Shown here piece by piece: positions 9,392 through 18,144 of a stretch of DNA of 64,000 bases; within the stretch, counting starts at the first letter, position 1; every line of letters begins with the position of its first letter. The stretch covers positions 881,836 through 945,835 of the forward strand of contig NZ_STGC01000002.1 of NCBI RefSeq assembly GCF_005222805.1, read 5' to 3'. This DNA comes from Devosia sp. FKR38 (GTDB taxonomy: Bacteria; Pseudomonadota; Alphaproteobacteria; Rhizobiales; Devosiaceae). The notes under the pieces were generated by a model. It was not told the origin of the DNA. It worked only from the letters and a program-made list of their open reading frames with translations, and did no database searches. The position numbers were made by a program, and so were the translations under genes.

Positions 9392-9406
9392 TTTAGCACT
9401 TCTTAA
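9392..9406. promoter_or_regulatory. CtrA-like box upstream of the che operon
   Basis: TTTA-GCACTTC-TTAA differs by one base from the CtrA consensus TTAA-N7-TTAA. It lies about 55 bases upstream of the first che-operon gene, where a promoter is expected. Confidence 0.5.
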
Positions 9407-9458
9407 ACCGTTCGCATGGAAACTGGTGACGGAGAAACTCTGGGGGCTCTCATTCGTC

Positions 9459-9749
9459 ATGGTCAAACAGGCCGGAAAATCCGTCGCGCTGCCCGCAATC
9501 GTGGATCTCGACTCCCTTGAGGGTGTCCGCGACGTGCTGGTGGATGCGCTCGATGAAGGTGCAGTGACCATTTCCGCCAATGCGGTGGAACGGGTGAGCA
9601 CCAATGCGCTGTTCATGCTGATCAGCGCTGCGGAAACGGCACGCAGGAACCGTTTTGATTTCGCGATAGAGCAGCCGAGCCCTGCCTTTGCTGCCGCTAT
9701 CGAGCGGCTGGGCCTGGATGCCCAGTTTTCAGGGATGATGAGAGGATGA
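9459..9749 (+). CDS. STAS domain protein of the che operon
   Basis: A single STAS-like domain of 96 residues. Hydrophobic strands alternate with the segment VERVSTNALFMLISAAETARR, which resembles the conserved loop-helix of anti-sigma-antagonist-like proteins. It is the first gene of the operon and overlaps cheY by four bases (ATGA), implying translational coupling. Similar small proteins lead che operons in other Hyphomicrobiales, where a comparable protein acts with CheA; the exact role here is inferred. A GTG at 9426 would add 11 residues. Confidence 0.75.
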   Translation: MVKQAGKSVALPAIVDLDSLEGVRDVLVDALDEGAVTISANAVERVSTNALFMLISAAETARRNRFDFAIEQPSPAFAAAIERLGLDAQFSGMMRG

Positions 9750-10114
9750 CGACTTTGCGCGTTCTGACCGTGGACGATTCAAGAACAATTCTCGCCATGT
9801 TGCATCACACGTTGAGCAATGCGGGATTTGAAGTTCTGCAGGCCGAAGACGGGCAGCAGGGGCTGAACGTGCTGATGAAGGAATCGGTGGATGTGGTGAT
9901 CACCGACATCAACATGCCGGTGATGGACGGCATCGAGTTCATCCGCCATGTGCGGGCCACTGGCAATCACCAGAGCCTGCCCATCCTGATCCTGACCACC
10001 GAGACCAGCCAGGACAAGCGCGACCAGGGCAAGGCCGCTGGCGGCACGGGCTGGATCGTTAAGCCGTTTGATCCGGAGAAACTGATCTCCGTCATTCACC
10101 GCGTAGTCCACTAA
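9746..10114 (+). CDS. cheY: CheY response regulator (first copy)
   Basis: A single receiver domain of 122 residues. The acid pocket is D10/D11, the phosphorylated residue is D54 in ITDINMP, the switch Thr is at 84-85, and the conserved Lys is K106 in VKPF. It lies directly before cheA in a tight operon. Alphaproteobacteria often carry two CheY proteins, one binding the motor and the other acting as a phosphate sink. Sequence alone does not settle which this is. Confidence 0.92.
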   Translation: MTTLRVLTVDDSRTILAMLHHTLSNAGFEVLQAEDGQQGLNVLMKESVDVVITDINMPVMDGIEFIRHVRATGNHQSLPILILTTETSQDKRDQGKAAGGTGWIVKPFDPEKLISVIHRVVH

Positions 10115-10148
10115 GCATCCAGAGCCCTCTAGGGTTGGACGGTTTCGT

Positions 10149-12449
10149 ATGAGCGATCTCGACGACTTCAAAGCGACCTATTTCGACGAATGCTCCGAGC
10201 TCCTGAACGAGCTGGAAGAACAGTTCGCCGCCATCGAGGCGGGTGAGCGTGACTCCGATCGCCTCAATGCAGTGTTCCGGGCCATTCACTCGATCAAGGG
10301 CGGCGCCGGCGCGTTCGGGTTCTCCGCTCTGGTGGGCTTTGCCCATGCTTACGAAACCCTTCTGGACTATGTGCGCGATGGCCGGGTCGAGCTGACCGAC
10401 GATGTTTGCGCGCTGTGCATCCGCGCCAATGATATTATCGCCGACCACGTCAAGGCGGCGCAGTCCGGCGATGTGCTGGCTGCCGACTATGGCATGGAAG
10501 AAAAAGAGCGCTTCGACGCCCTGGCGCGCGGCGAATCGGCCGATGACGACGACGAGACCGGTGGCGAGATCATCGAAGAGTTCGATATCGACTTCACCCC
10601 GGTGATGGTCAATCTCGAGGCGCCTGCCGAGGACGACGCAGCCCCGGCCGAGGACGCCTTCGATACCGCCCCGCTGCAGCCCGAATCGGGCCATTGGGAA
10701 GTCATCTTCACCCCACACCGCGCGCTTTATGAGCGCGCCAATGATCCCCTGCTGCTGTTCCGCGAACTGGCGGCCCTGGGCCAGATGCATACGCGCGCCG
10801 TGCTCGGGGAAATCCCGCCGCTGGCCAATTTCGAGCCGTTTGCCGTCTATTGTTCGTGGGAGATCAGCATTGTCTCGCCCACGCTGACCGAGGCGGCGAT
10901 CCGGGAAGTGTTTGAATTCGTCGAAGGCGACTGCGACATCACGGTCACCCAGGTTGGCGCGAGTGCGGCGCCGGCGTCCGCCAAGTCGGCTCCGGCCGCA
11001 GCGGCCGATGCGGGCCTCGACCTGCTGGCGCTGGCCGACGACGAGGTGGGCGTTGCGCCGGCCAAGTCCGCTGCCAAATCGTCTGCCAAGGCCGCCAGTG
11101 CCGCCAGCGCACAGGACAAGTTTGAAGAAGCGCCGGGCCTGAGCTTTTCCGAGCTGGCCGAAACCATGGCGCCGCCGCCCAAGCCGGCTGCGCCGCCGCG
11201 CGCCAAGCCGACGGCGCTGGCTGCAGCGGCTCCGGCTGCCGACGGCGAAGAGCATGCCGGTCGCGCTGTTGGCGTGCAGTCGATCCGCGTGGACCTCGAC
11301 AAGGTCGACCGCGTGGTCAACATGGTGGGCGAGCTGGTGATTACCCAGTCCATGCTCACCCAGCAGATGGATGAGACCCTGCGCGCCCGCTATACCGAGC
11401 TGGTGCGCGGCCTGGAAGTGTTGGCGCAGACCACGCGTGGCCTGCAGGATTCGGTGATGGCCATCCGCGCCCAGCCGGTCAAATCGGTGTTCTCGCGCAT
11501 GCCGCGCCTGGTGCGCGAACTGGCCACCAAGACGGGCAAGAAGATCAAGCTCGAAACGATCGGCGAGAACACGGAAATCGACAAGACCGTGATCGAGCAG
11601 CTCAGCGATCCGCTGACGCATATGATCCGCAATTCGGCCGATCATGGCATTGAGCAGCCCGAGGTGCGCCTGGGCCGCGGCAAGAGCGAAACCGGCACGA
11701 TTCGCCTGTCGGCCGAGCAGGCCGGTGGCAATATCCTGATCATCGTCGAGGACGATGGCGGCGGCATCAACCGCGAGCGCGTGCTGCAGGTGGCGCGCGA
11801 CAAGGGCGTCATTCCGCCCGACACCAATCCGACCGACGAGCAGATCGACCAGCTGATCTTTGCGCCGGGCTTCTCGACGGCAGCCGAGGTCAGCGACCTG
11901 TCCGGCCGCGGCGTGGGCATGGACGTGGTGCTGAGCAATATCAAGAAGATCGGCGGCTCGGTGCATGTGCGCTCGTCCACCGGCAAGGGCACGCGCATGA
12001 CGCTGCGCCTGCCGCTGACGCTGGCGGTGCTGGACGTCATGCTGGTCAAGGTCGGCGACAGCCCCTATGTGGTGCCGCTGTCCTCGATCGTGGAAACCAT
12101 CCAGGTGTCGCGCGCCAGCTTCGAACGTGTGCCGAGCGGCGGCCAGGTGCTGCAGGTTCGGGGCGAATATGTGCAGGTGATCGACCTGGCCAAGCGCTTC
12201 GACATGAAGGGCCAGACCGATCCGGAAAGCCGCTTTGTGGTGTTGTGCGAGGCCGAAGGCAGCCAGAAGGTGGCGCTGATCGTTGACGACATCATCGGGC
12301 AGCAGCAGGTCGTGATCAAATCGCTCGAAGAGAATTTCGAGCGCGTTGAAGGCATTGCCGGCGGCACGATCCTGGGCGACGGCAATGTCGCGCTGATCGT
12401 CGATGTGCAGGGCCTGAAGACCCAACTGATCCACAAGAATGCGGCCTGA
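10149..12449 (+). CDS. cheA: chemotaxis histidine kinase CheA
   Basis: The protein has 766 residues in the standard order. The P1 Hpt domain carries the phosphorylated H47 in AIHSIKGGAG. A P2-like region is joined by long Ala/Pro/Lys linkers (about 250-370). The P3 dimerisation helices begin around VDKVDRVVNMVGELV. The P4 ATPase has its N box in HMIRNSADHGIE and G boxes DDGGGI and GRGVGMDVV. The P5 CheW-like domain forms the C-terminus. It autophosphorylates under receptor control and passes phosphate to CheY and CheB. Confidence 0.96.
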   Translation: MSDLDDFKATYFDECSELLNELEEQFAAIEAGERDSDRLNAVFRAIHSIKGGAGAFGFSALVGFAHAYETLLDYVRDGRVELTDDVCALCIRANDIIADHVKAAQSGDVLAADYGMEEKERFDALARGESADDDDETGGEIIEEFDIDFTPVMVNLEAPAEDDAAPAEDAFDTAPLQPESGHWEVIFTPHRALYERANDPLLLFRELAALGQMHTRAVLGEIPPLANFEPFAVYCSWEISIVSPTLTEAAIREVFEFVEGDCDITVTQVGASAAPASAKSAPAAAADAGLDLLALADDEVGVAPAKSAAKSSAKAASAASAQDKFEEAPGLSFSELAETMAPPPKPAAPPRAKPTALAAAAPAADGEEHAGRAVGVQSIRVDLDKVDRVVNMVGELVITQSMLTQQMDETLRARYTELVRGLEVLAQTTRGLQDSVMAIRAQPVKSVFSRMPRLVRELATKTGKKIKLETIGENTEIDKTVIEQLSDPLTHMIRNSADHGIEQPEVRLGRGKSETGTIRLSAEQAGGNILIIVEDDGGGINRERVLQVARDKGVIPPDTNPTDEQIDQLIFAPGFSTAAEVSDLSGRGVGMDVVLSNIKKIGGSVHVRSSTGKGTRMTLRLPLTLAVLDVMLVKVGDSPYVVPLSSIVETIQVSRASFERVPSGGQVLQVRGEYVQVIDLAKRFDMKGQTDPESRFVVLCEAEGSQKVALIVDDIIGQQQVVIKSLEENFERVEGIAGGTILGDGNVALIVDVQGLKTQLIHKNAA

Positions 12450-12503
12450 CAGCCGAGTGTAAAAGCGTAGCCGTCCAGAACCGGCGGCAGAAAGGCAGAC
12501 CAA

Positions 12504-12992
12504 ATGGAAGCGCTCAACCTGCGCGACGACTCGGGCGAGAACTCCGCCATCGCCGCTCACAATTCCATGCAGCTGATTGCGTTCTCCATCGGAGAACAGA
12601 CCTATGGCGTCGAGATCACCACCGTGCGCGAAATCCGCGCCTGGAACGGGGCGACGCCGCTGCCCAATACCCGCGAATTCGTGCGCGGCGTGATCAATCT
12701 GCGCGGCACCATCGTGCCGATCTTTGACCTGCGCGCCCGCTTCGGCGACGGCCCGACCTCGCCCACCAAGAACCACGTCGTGGTGGTGATGAGCGTGGGC
12801 GAAAAATGGGTCGGCATCCTGGTCGATGCGGTGAGCGACATCCTGACCGTCTCGCGCGAAGACATCCACAATGTGCCCGAGGGCAATTCGGTCGATACCG
12901 AACTGCTCAATGGCATTGTCACCCATGACAGCCGCATGGTTGGCCTGATCGACCTGCATGCGGTGGTCAGCGGCGCCAAGCTGGACGGCTAG
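12504..12992 (+). CDS. cheW: chemotaxis coupling protein CheW
   Basis: The protein has 162 residues and consists of one SH3-like CheW domain. It shows the family pattern QLIAFSIGEQTYGVEITTV, then NLRGTIVPIFDLR, then VGILVDAVSDIL. It bridges receptors to CheA. It follows cheA by 54 bases and is closed by a terminator at 13021, so the first transcript unit is STAS-cheY-cheA-cheW. Confidence 0.95.
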   Translation: MEALNLRDDSGENSAIAAHNSMQLIAFSIGEQTYGVEITTVREIRAWNGATPLPNTREFVRGVINLRGTIVPIFDLRARFGDGPTSPTKNHVVVVMSVGEKWVGILVDAVSDILTVSREDIHNVPEGNSVDTELLNGIVTHDSRMVGLIDLHAVVSGAKLDG

Positions 12993-13020
12993 TCCACACC
13001 CAATCTTGCCGAAGATGCAG

Positions 13021-13045
13021 AGGGCGCCGCGAGGCGCCCTTTCTC
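13021..13045 (+). terminator. terminator after cheW
   Basis: An 8-bp perfect stem AGGGCGCC / GGCGCCCT with a GCGA loop, followed by TTCTC. It separates cheW from the reverse-strand CheZ-like gene. The T-run is weak. Confidence 0.65.
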
Positions 13046-13186
13046 ATTGCCGCGTGTGGTGGGACTGTGCGGGGCCGGGCCAGAACACCGGTGAGCGTGC
13101 CAAAGCGCACAGCGGCCGCTGCAACACTGTGCAAGCGACCGGCGCGTGGCGGCGGATCAGTCAGACAAAGGGACGGGCGCTACGCG

Positions 13187-13540
13187 CTAGAACAGGTCGA
13201 CGTCGCCGTGCGCCTGGTGGGCGGCAATGCCGGACAGCGCCGGGACGCGCAGTTCATCGAGCGTCAGGCTGGCCCAGACCTCGTCATAGACGCTGTCGGG
13301 TGAGGAGGGCGGGAGAATGGCGAACTGGCGCGTGGCCAGCGCCAGATTGTGGCAACGCTGCTCGATTCGATCCTGACCCTGCAGGGCCGTGATGATCATG
13401 GCAACGGCATCGCGGACGGCAGCATCCTTGTTCAGTTTGCTGTCGGCCAGAATTTCGAGGGCATCGGTAATGCCTTCCAGCATGGCCGCACTTTGGCGTG
13501 CTGTTTCATCGAGCTCTTTTGCCAGTTTCTGCAGTGACAT
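13187..13540 (-). CDS. small chemotaxis-cluster protein, CheZ-like candidate
   Basis: A 117-residue, mostly helical protein on the opposite strand inside the che cluster. Two features recall the CheY-P phosphatase CheZ. The first is ALQGQDRIEQ (52-61), which keeps the QDxxxQ spacing of the CheZ catalytic pair (Asp143/Gln147 in E. coli), here D57 and Q61. The second is an acidic C-terminal tail GDVDLF, recalling the short CheY-binding peptide at the CheZ end. The protein is about half the length of CheZ, matching a short helical hairpin plus tail. CheT-like proteins of rhizobia are another possible relation. The function is inferred, not established. Confidence 0.5.
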   Translation of the reverse strand: MSLQKLAKELDETARQSAAMLEGITDALEILADSKLNKDAAVRDAVAMIITALQGQDRIEQRCHNLALATRQFAILPPSSPDSVYDEVWASLTLDELRVPALSGIAAHQAHGDVDLF

Positions 13541-13707
13541 GTACTTGTTGTCCTAACCCCGTGATGCCACCCTATCCCGGGATTTCTAAAGCAGGCCTTG
13601 CAATCTGTTGCCACAATCTGAGACATCGAACGATGTGGTTAGCGATTGGATAACGAGTTTAAAGCTACCATCGGAACAATTAAGTTACCTGGGGCCCGAG
13701 AGCGCTT

Positions 13708-14298
13708 ATGGCACTGCCGAATTCCTTGCCACCTGAATTCGATCGTGGCGTTGTCACCACCGTCCATCAGGGTGAGTGCCACGTTTCTGGCGATGTTGAC
13801 CTGACCTTCTCAACGGTCCTGGGGTCATGCATCTCCGCCTGCGTGCGCGACCGGGTCGCCAATGTGGGCGGCATGAACCATTTCCTTCTGGCCGAGCAGT
13901 CCGGTTCGGCCAAGGATCGCTACGGCGCCTCGGCCCGCTATGGCGCCTTTGCCATGGAACAATTGATCAACAAGGTGCTCAGCAAGGGCACGGGCAAGAA
14001 GTCCAACCTGGAGATCAAGATCTTCGGCGGCGGCAAGATCAATGCCTCGCTCGATGATGTGGGCCTGAAGAACATCGAATTCGTGCGCAGCTTCATGGCC
14101 GACGAAGGCTATGTGATGATGGGCGAGGATCTGGGCGGCAATTATGCGCGGCGCGTGCTGTTCAAGCCGCATTCCGGCCGCGCTTTCTGCAAGCGCCTCG
14201 ATAGCGATGTCGGTGCCAATGTGGCCCGCGAAGAACTGGCGATCGCCAAGCGCCGCGTCGTGGTCGCTCCGCCGGTGGACGATATCGAACTGTTCTAG
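13708..14298 (+). CDS. cheD: chemoreceptor glutamine deamidase CheD
   Basis: The protein has 196 residues. The catalytic Cys is C41 in VLGSCIS and the His is H58 in GGMNHFLL; the conserved IKIFGGGKI strand follows. CheD deamidates receptor glutamines and can interact with CheY-linked phosphatases. The C-terminal tail PPVDDIELF is longer than the family core and resembles the tail of the neighbouring CheZ-like protein. The gene is preceded by 167 bases shared with that divergent gene and followed by its own terminator. Confidence 0.93.
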   Translation: MALPNSLPPEFDRGVVTTVHQGECHVSGDVDLTFSTVLGSCISACVRDRVANVGGMNHFLLAEQSGSAKDRYGASARYGAFAMEQLINKVLSKGTGKKSNLEIKIFGGGKINASLDDVGLKNIEFVRSFMADEGYVMMGEDLGGNYARRVLFKPHSGRAFCKRLDSDVGANVAREELAIAKRRVVVAPPVDDIELF

Positions 14299-14323
14299 GG
14301 CCTCTGGCCTTATTGCCAATCAG

Positions 14324-14350
14324 GGCCGCCACGCGTTGGCGGCCTTTTCT
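14324..14350 (+). terminator. terminator after cheD
   Basis: A perfect 8-bp stem GGCCGCCA / TGGCGGCC (14324-14331, 14337-14344) with a CGCGT loop, followed by TTTTCT. Confidence 0.8.
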
Positions 14351-14506
14351 ATTGGCTGGTGGAGACGATCTACTGTCTTTGCCGGTCGTTGCTGTCCCGA
14401 TTGGACAATTGTGCGCCAGAATGGGGCAGAAATAGCCCGCTCGATTGAGACTCTGACAATTTAGGTTAGCAAAGCCTTTCCCCAAGGGGCGTTGCTATAG
14501 AGTTGG

Positions 14507-14514
14507 TTAACCAT
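14507..14514 (+). promoter_or_regulatory. CtrA half-site-like TTAACCAT before the PAS receptor
   Basis: TTAACCAT lies about 62 bases before the receptor start. It equals the half-site described for CtrA in several alphaproteobacteria. An 8-base match alone is weak; it is listed because similar matches recur upstream of other receptors here. Confidence 0.35.
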
Positions 14515-14575
14515 TGCCGGTTTAGGTTTGGAGAATGTCCAAAACCCTGCCGTTTTTCGGTTCGCCGGCCCTGTC

Positions 14576-16093
14576 ATGTCCAGTCTGCGCCTCGCATTGA
14601 TCATCGCGGCCATCTGGCTGGGCGCGTCTGCGCTGGCCTGTGGATTGGTGGTGCTGACGGTGGCAGGCCCGGTGCAGTTCGGGCTGCTGGCTGGCCTGGC
14701 CGTCGTGGCGCTGCTGGCCACCACCGGCCTGGCGATGTGGCTCGATCGCAAGAACAATCGCATGCTGGTCGATGTCGCTCTGGCCGCCGGGCTCAGCCAG
14801 AGCGCCGATGATGTGCTGAGCATTTCCGAGATCGTGGGGCGGCTGGGCAAGCGGCTGGAGCGCGCGCATCACTTCAAGAGCGCCATCGGCCATATGCATG
14901 AGCCGGTGGTTGTGCTCGACGAGGGCGGCGTGATCCTGGCGGCGAGCGCCGGCATGGCCCGGCTGGCGGCCGGTGCCGTGGAAGGCGCGACAATCGATGC
15001 GCTGTTTGGCCCGGGCTATCTCGGCGCCGGGGGCGGCGTGCCGGAAGAAACCATGGCCATGCTGGGCGAGCGACGCTATGCCGTGCGCCGCTATGCCATT
15101 GCCACCAATCGGCACCTGGTCGAGCTGGTGCCGGCCGGGAGCTATATCGAGGACGATGAGCTGGATTCCTTTGTCGGGGCGCTGGCGGCCGGGCAGACCG
15201 GCTTCCGCTTCGATGCGGCGACCGTGGCGCGCAACCCGGCCATGGGGGCGCTCAACTCCGGACTGGAGGCGCTTGACGAGGGGCTGCGCCAGCTCGATGG
15301 CGTGATCGCTGGCCGCGATGACCTGCCCGACGCCTTTGATGGGCCGCTGGGCTCGATTGCTCGCCGCGCCGAGGATGTGCTGCGCGCGCTGGGTGACCAG
15401 ATCACGGTCGAGCGCGGGCTGCGCAGCCGGCTCGAAGGCCGGCTGGCGCAGGTGAGCGAGCTGGTCGAAGGCTTCGAGATGCGCCTGAGGCGTATGGACG
15501 CGGCGTCCGAAGACAATCGCGAGGATGTCGGAACGCTCGACACATCGATGCGCAGTGGTGTCCAGCAGATCCAGCAGGCGCGGCGCCTGGGCCGGGCGGC
15601 GCAGGGGCTGGCCGGTGATGCCGAACTGGCGGCGCAGCGCACCGGTCAGGTGGTGGTCGAGATCGACCGGATGACGCTGGACATCGACAAGATGGTGCAG
15701 GCCATCGAAGATGTTTCCTTCCGCACCAATATGTTGGCGCTCAATGCCGCGGTAGAGGCGGCGCGGGCCGGGGAAAAGGGTGCTGGCTTTGCCGTGGTCG
15801 CCGATGAGGTGCGCCAGCTGGCCCAGCTCACCAGCCGCTCGGCCAAGGACATCCGTTCCGCGCTTGGGCGCGGCCGCGCACAGGCGGAAACCGGGGTGGC
15901 CGAGGCGCTCTCATTGCAGAATATGCTGACAAATCTTGAGGGCCATTTACGCAATCTAAGTAATGAAACCGACACTATAGCTGCCACCATAGGTCAGGGA
16001 GAGACGGCACTGGGCCGTCTGGCCGGACGCATGGGATCGAGTGGCGCGTCTGTGGCGCCGGCAAGAGTGCCGGCACGGCGAGCCAGTGCTTAG
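14576..16093 (+). CDS. PAS-containing methyl-accepting protein in the che operon
   Basis: About 505 residues. Two N-terminal membrane helices with almost no periplasmic loop are followed by a PAS-like domain (about 100-200, EPVVVLDEGGVILAASAG) on the cytosolic side, a helical linker, and a receptor tip [21 protein letters not shown]. No HAMP domain is obvious, the second arm of the hairpin is short, and the end lacks an aromatic pentapeptide. It probably senses an internal signal such as redox or energy state. The start is uncertain: TTG at 14528 is also open and neither site has a strong ribosome signal. Confidence 0.8.
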   Translation: MSSLRLALIIAAIWLGASALACGLVVLTVAGPVQFGLLAGLAVVALLATTGLAMWLDRKNNRMLVDVALAAGLSQSADDVLSISEIVGRLGKRLERAHHFKSAIGHMHEPVVVLDEGGVILAASAGMARLAAGAVEGATIDALFGPGYLGAGGGVPEETMAMLGERRYAVRRYAIATNRHLVELVPAGSYIEDDELDSFVGALAAGQTGFRFDAATVARNPAMGALNSGLEALDEGLRQLDGVIAGRDDLPDAFDGPLGSIARRAEDVLRALGDQITVERGLRSRLEGRLAQVSELVEGFEMRLRRMDAASEDNREDVGTLDTSMRSGVQQIQQARRLGRAAQGLAGDAELAAQRTGQVVVEIDRMTLDIDKMVQAIEDVSFRTNMLALNAAVEAARAGEKGAGFAVVADEVRQLAQLTSRSAKDIRSALGRGRAQAETGVAEALSLQNMLTNLEGHLRNLSNETDTIAATIGQGETALGRLAGRMGSSGASVAPARVPARRASA

Positions 16094-16137
16094 ACGGGTG
16101 TCCGGCATGGACGCCTGGGGCAATTGGGGAACGTCGG

Positions 16138-16983
16138 ATGGAACAGGGGGAAATCTCCCTTAGCGAGCGCGAGTTTTCGCGGATCAAGGCTCGGGTCTAC
16201 AAGGTGGCCGGAATCTCGCTAAGCGATGCCAAGCGAACCCTGGTGGTTTCGCGTCTGTCCAAGGTCGTGCGCAGCCTGGGGCTGTCCAGCTTTGACAGCT
16301 ATGTCGATCATCTGGAGCGGGGCGGTTCGGCACAGGACGGGCAGGATTTCGTCAATGCCCTGACCACCAATCTGACGCGCTTTTACCGCGAAGATCACCA
16401 TTTCGATCATCTGCGCAATTATGTGGCCGGTCTGGTTGCCAGCAAGCCGCGCGGTGCGCGCCTGCGCATCTGGTCGGCCGGCTGCTCGACCGGGCAGGAG
16501 CCCTATACCATCGGCATGGATCTGCTGGGCGCGATCCCCGAGCTCAAGCGCTGGGACTTCAAGATCCTGGCCACCGATATCGACACGGCCGTGATCGCCA
16601 AGGCGGCGCGCGGCATCTATCCGGAAAATGAAACCGCGGGCCTGTCGCCGGAACGCCTCAAGCCCTTCCAGCGGCTGGGCGACGGCACGGTCAAGATTCC
16701 CGACGCGGTGCGCGAGCTGGTGTCGTTCAAGCCGCTGAACCTGATTGGCCAGTGGCCGATGAAGGGGCCGTTTGACGCCATCTTCTGTCGCAATGTCGCG
16801 ATCTATTTCGACAAGCCGACACAGGGCGAAGTGTTTGGACGCTTCAGCAAGCTCCTGGCGCCCGACGCCTTTCTCTACATCGGTCATTCCGAGAACCTGG
16901 GGTCCGGCGGCGAAGGCTTCCGCCTGGTCGGCAAGACCATCTACCAGTGCAAACCCAAATCCAACAATCGAGCAGCGGCATGA
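16138..16983 (+). CDS. cheR: chemotaxis protein methyltransferase CheR
   Basis: The protein has 281 residues. An N-terminal helical domain (1-80) is followed by a SAM-binding domain with WSAGCSTGQEPYTIGM and the acidic strand end FKILATDID, then CRNVAIYF and IGHSENL. It methylates receptor glutamates using S-adenosylmethionine. The stop overlaps the cheB start by four bases (ATGA), so the two opposing adaptation enzymes are coupled. Confidence 0.95.
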   Translation: MEQGEISLSEREFSRIKARVYKVAGISLSDAKRTLVVSRLSKVVRSLGLSSFDSYVDHLERGGSAQDGQDFVNALTTNLTRFYREDHHFDHLRNYVAGLVASKPRGARLRIWSAGCSTGQEPYTIGMDLLGAIPELKRWDFKILATDIDTAVIAKAARGIYPENETAGLSPERLKPFQRLGDGTVKIPDAVRELVSFKPLNLIGQWPMKGPFDAIFCRNVAIYFDKPTQGEVFGRFSKLLAPDAFLYIGHSENLGSGGEGFRLVGKTIYQCKPKSNNRAAA

Positions 16984-18029
16984 GTATCAAGGTTCTTGTA
17001 GTTGATGACTCCGCGCTGATCCGCGAAGTGTTGTCGCGCACATTGACGCGCGATGGCGATATCGTCGTGGTCGGCACGGCCACCGATCCGATCGACGCGC
17101 GCGAGAAGATCAAGCAACTCAATCCCGATGTCGTCACGCTCGACATCGAAATGCCCAATATGAACGGGCTGCAGTTTCTCGAAAAGCTGATGCGCCTGCG
17201 GCCCACGCCGGTGATCATGGTGTCGACGCTGACCACCAAGGGGGCCAGCGAGACGCTGCTGGCGCTCGAACTGGGCGCCGTCGACTTCGTGGCCAAGCCC
17301 AGTGCGGACCTGCAGGGGGGCCTCGACAATTTCGGCGCCGGCCTGCGCGACAAGATCCGCGCCGCGGCCAAGTCGGACGTGCGGGGACGGGCTGCCGACA
17401 AGGTCAGCGTGCCCCAGGTCGCCATCAAGACGGCCGCTGCCCCCAATGGGGCGTTGATTGCCATCGGCGCCTCGACCGGTGGCGTCGAAGCCATTCGCGC
17501 CGTGCTGACCCAGCTGCCCGCCGATTGCCCGCCCGTGGTCATCGCCCAGCACATGCCCGCCGGCTTCACCGCCCGTTTTGCAGCGCGCCTCGACGAACTG
17601 TGCGCACTCAAGGTTGTGGAAGCGGAAGACCGCATGCAGCTGCAGCCCGGCCATGCCTATGTGGCCAAGGGCGATTTCCACCTGCGCGTCGAGCGCTCGT
17701 CAGGCATGCTCAAGTGCCGCCTGACGCATGACGACCTGGCTTCGGGCCATCGCCCGAGCGTGGATGTGCTGTTTGAATCGGTCGCCAAGGCGGTTGGTCC
17801 CATGGCTGTGGGCGCCATTCTCACCGGCATGGGCCGCGACGGCGCCCGGGGGCTGAAACTGATGCGCGACGCCGGCGCCTATACGGTCGGCCAGAGCCAG
17901 CGTTCGGCGCTGGTCTATGGCATGCCGCGTGTCGCCTTCGAGGAAGGCGCGGTGGTGGAGCAGGCGCCCGTCGAGGCCATTGCGGCGCGTCTGGCCAATG
18001 CGTTGGTGCGCATCAAATCAGCGGCCTAA
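16980..18029 (+). CDS. cheB: CheB methylesterase/deamidase response regulator
   Basis: The protein has 349 residues. A receiver domain with phospho-acceptor D55 (TLDIEMPNMNG) is joined through a linker (about 110-155) to the esterase domain. The catalytic triad is visible: S165 in GASTGG, H191 in AQHMPAGF and D287 in MGRDGARG. It removes receptor methyl groups when phosphorylated by CheA. The internal ATG at 16980, overlapping the cheR stop, is the start; the frame extends further upstream without support. Confidence 0.95.
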   Translation: MSIKVLVVDDSALIREVLSRTLTRDGDIVVVGTATDPIDAREKIKQLNPDVVTLDIEMPNMNGLQFLEKLMRLRPTPVIMVSTLTTKGASETLLALELGAVDFVAKPSADLQGGLDNFGAGLRDKIRAAAKSDVRGRAADKVSVPQVAIKTAAAPNGALIAIGASTGGVEAIRAVLTQLPADCPPVVIAQHMPAGFTARFAARLDELCALKVVEAEDRMQLQPGHAYVAKGDFHLRVERSSGMLKCRLTHDDLASGHRPSVDVLFESVAKAVGPMAVGAILTGMGRDGARGLKLMRDAGAYTVGQSQRSALVYGMPRVAFEEGAVVEQAPVEAIAARLANALVRIKSAA

Positions 18030-18144
18030 GGCCGCTCATATGCAATGTGGCGGTACCAATTGAGACATTTGTAACGCTTGTTGCTTAGTGTTTGTCCGAA
18101 TGCACGGGGTGGTTGCCCCGCGCACCAAGAAGGTGATCAAGACC

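Noticed and set aside
10092-12959. Open frame of 955 residues on the minus strand opposite cheA and cheW
   Set aside because: It is a high-GC shadow, His/Arg/Gln-rich with no domain, entirely opposite well-supported cheA and cheW.
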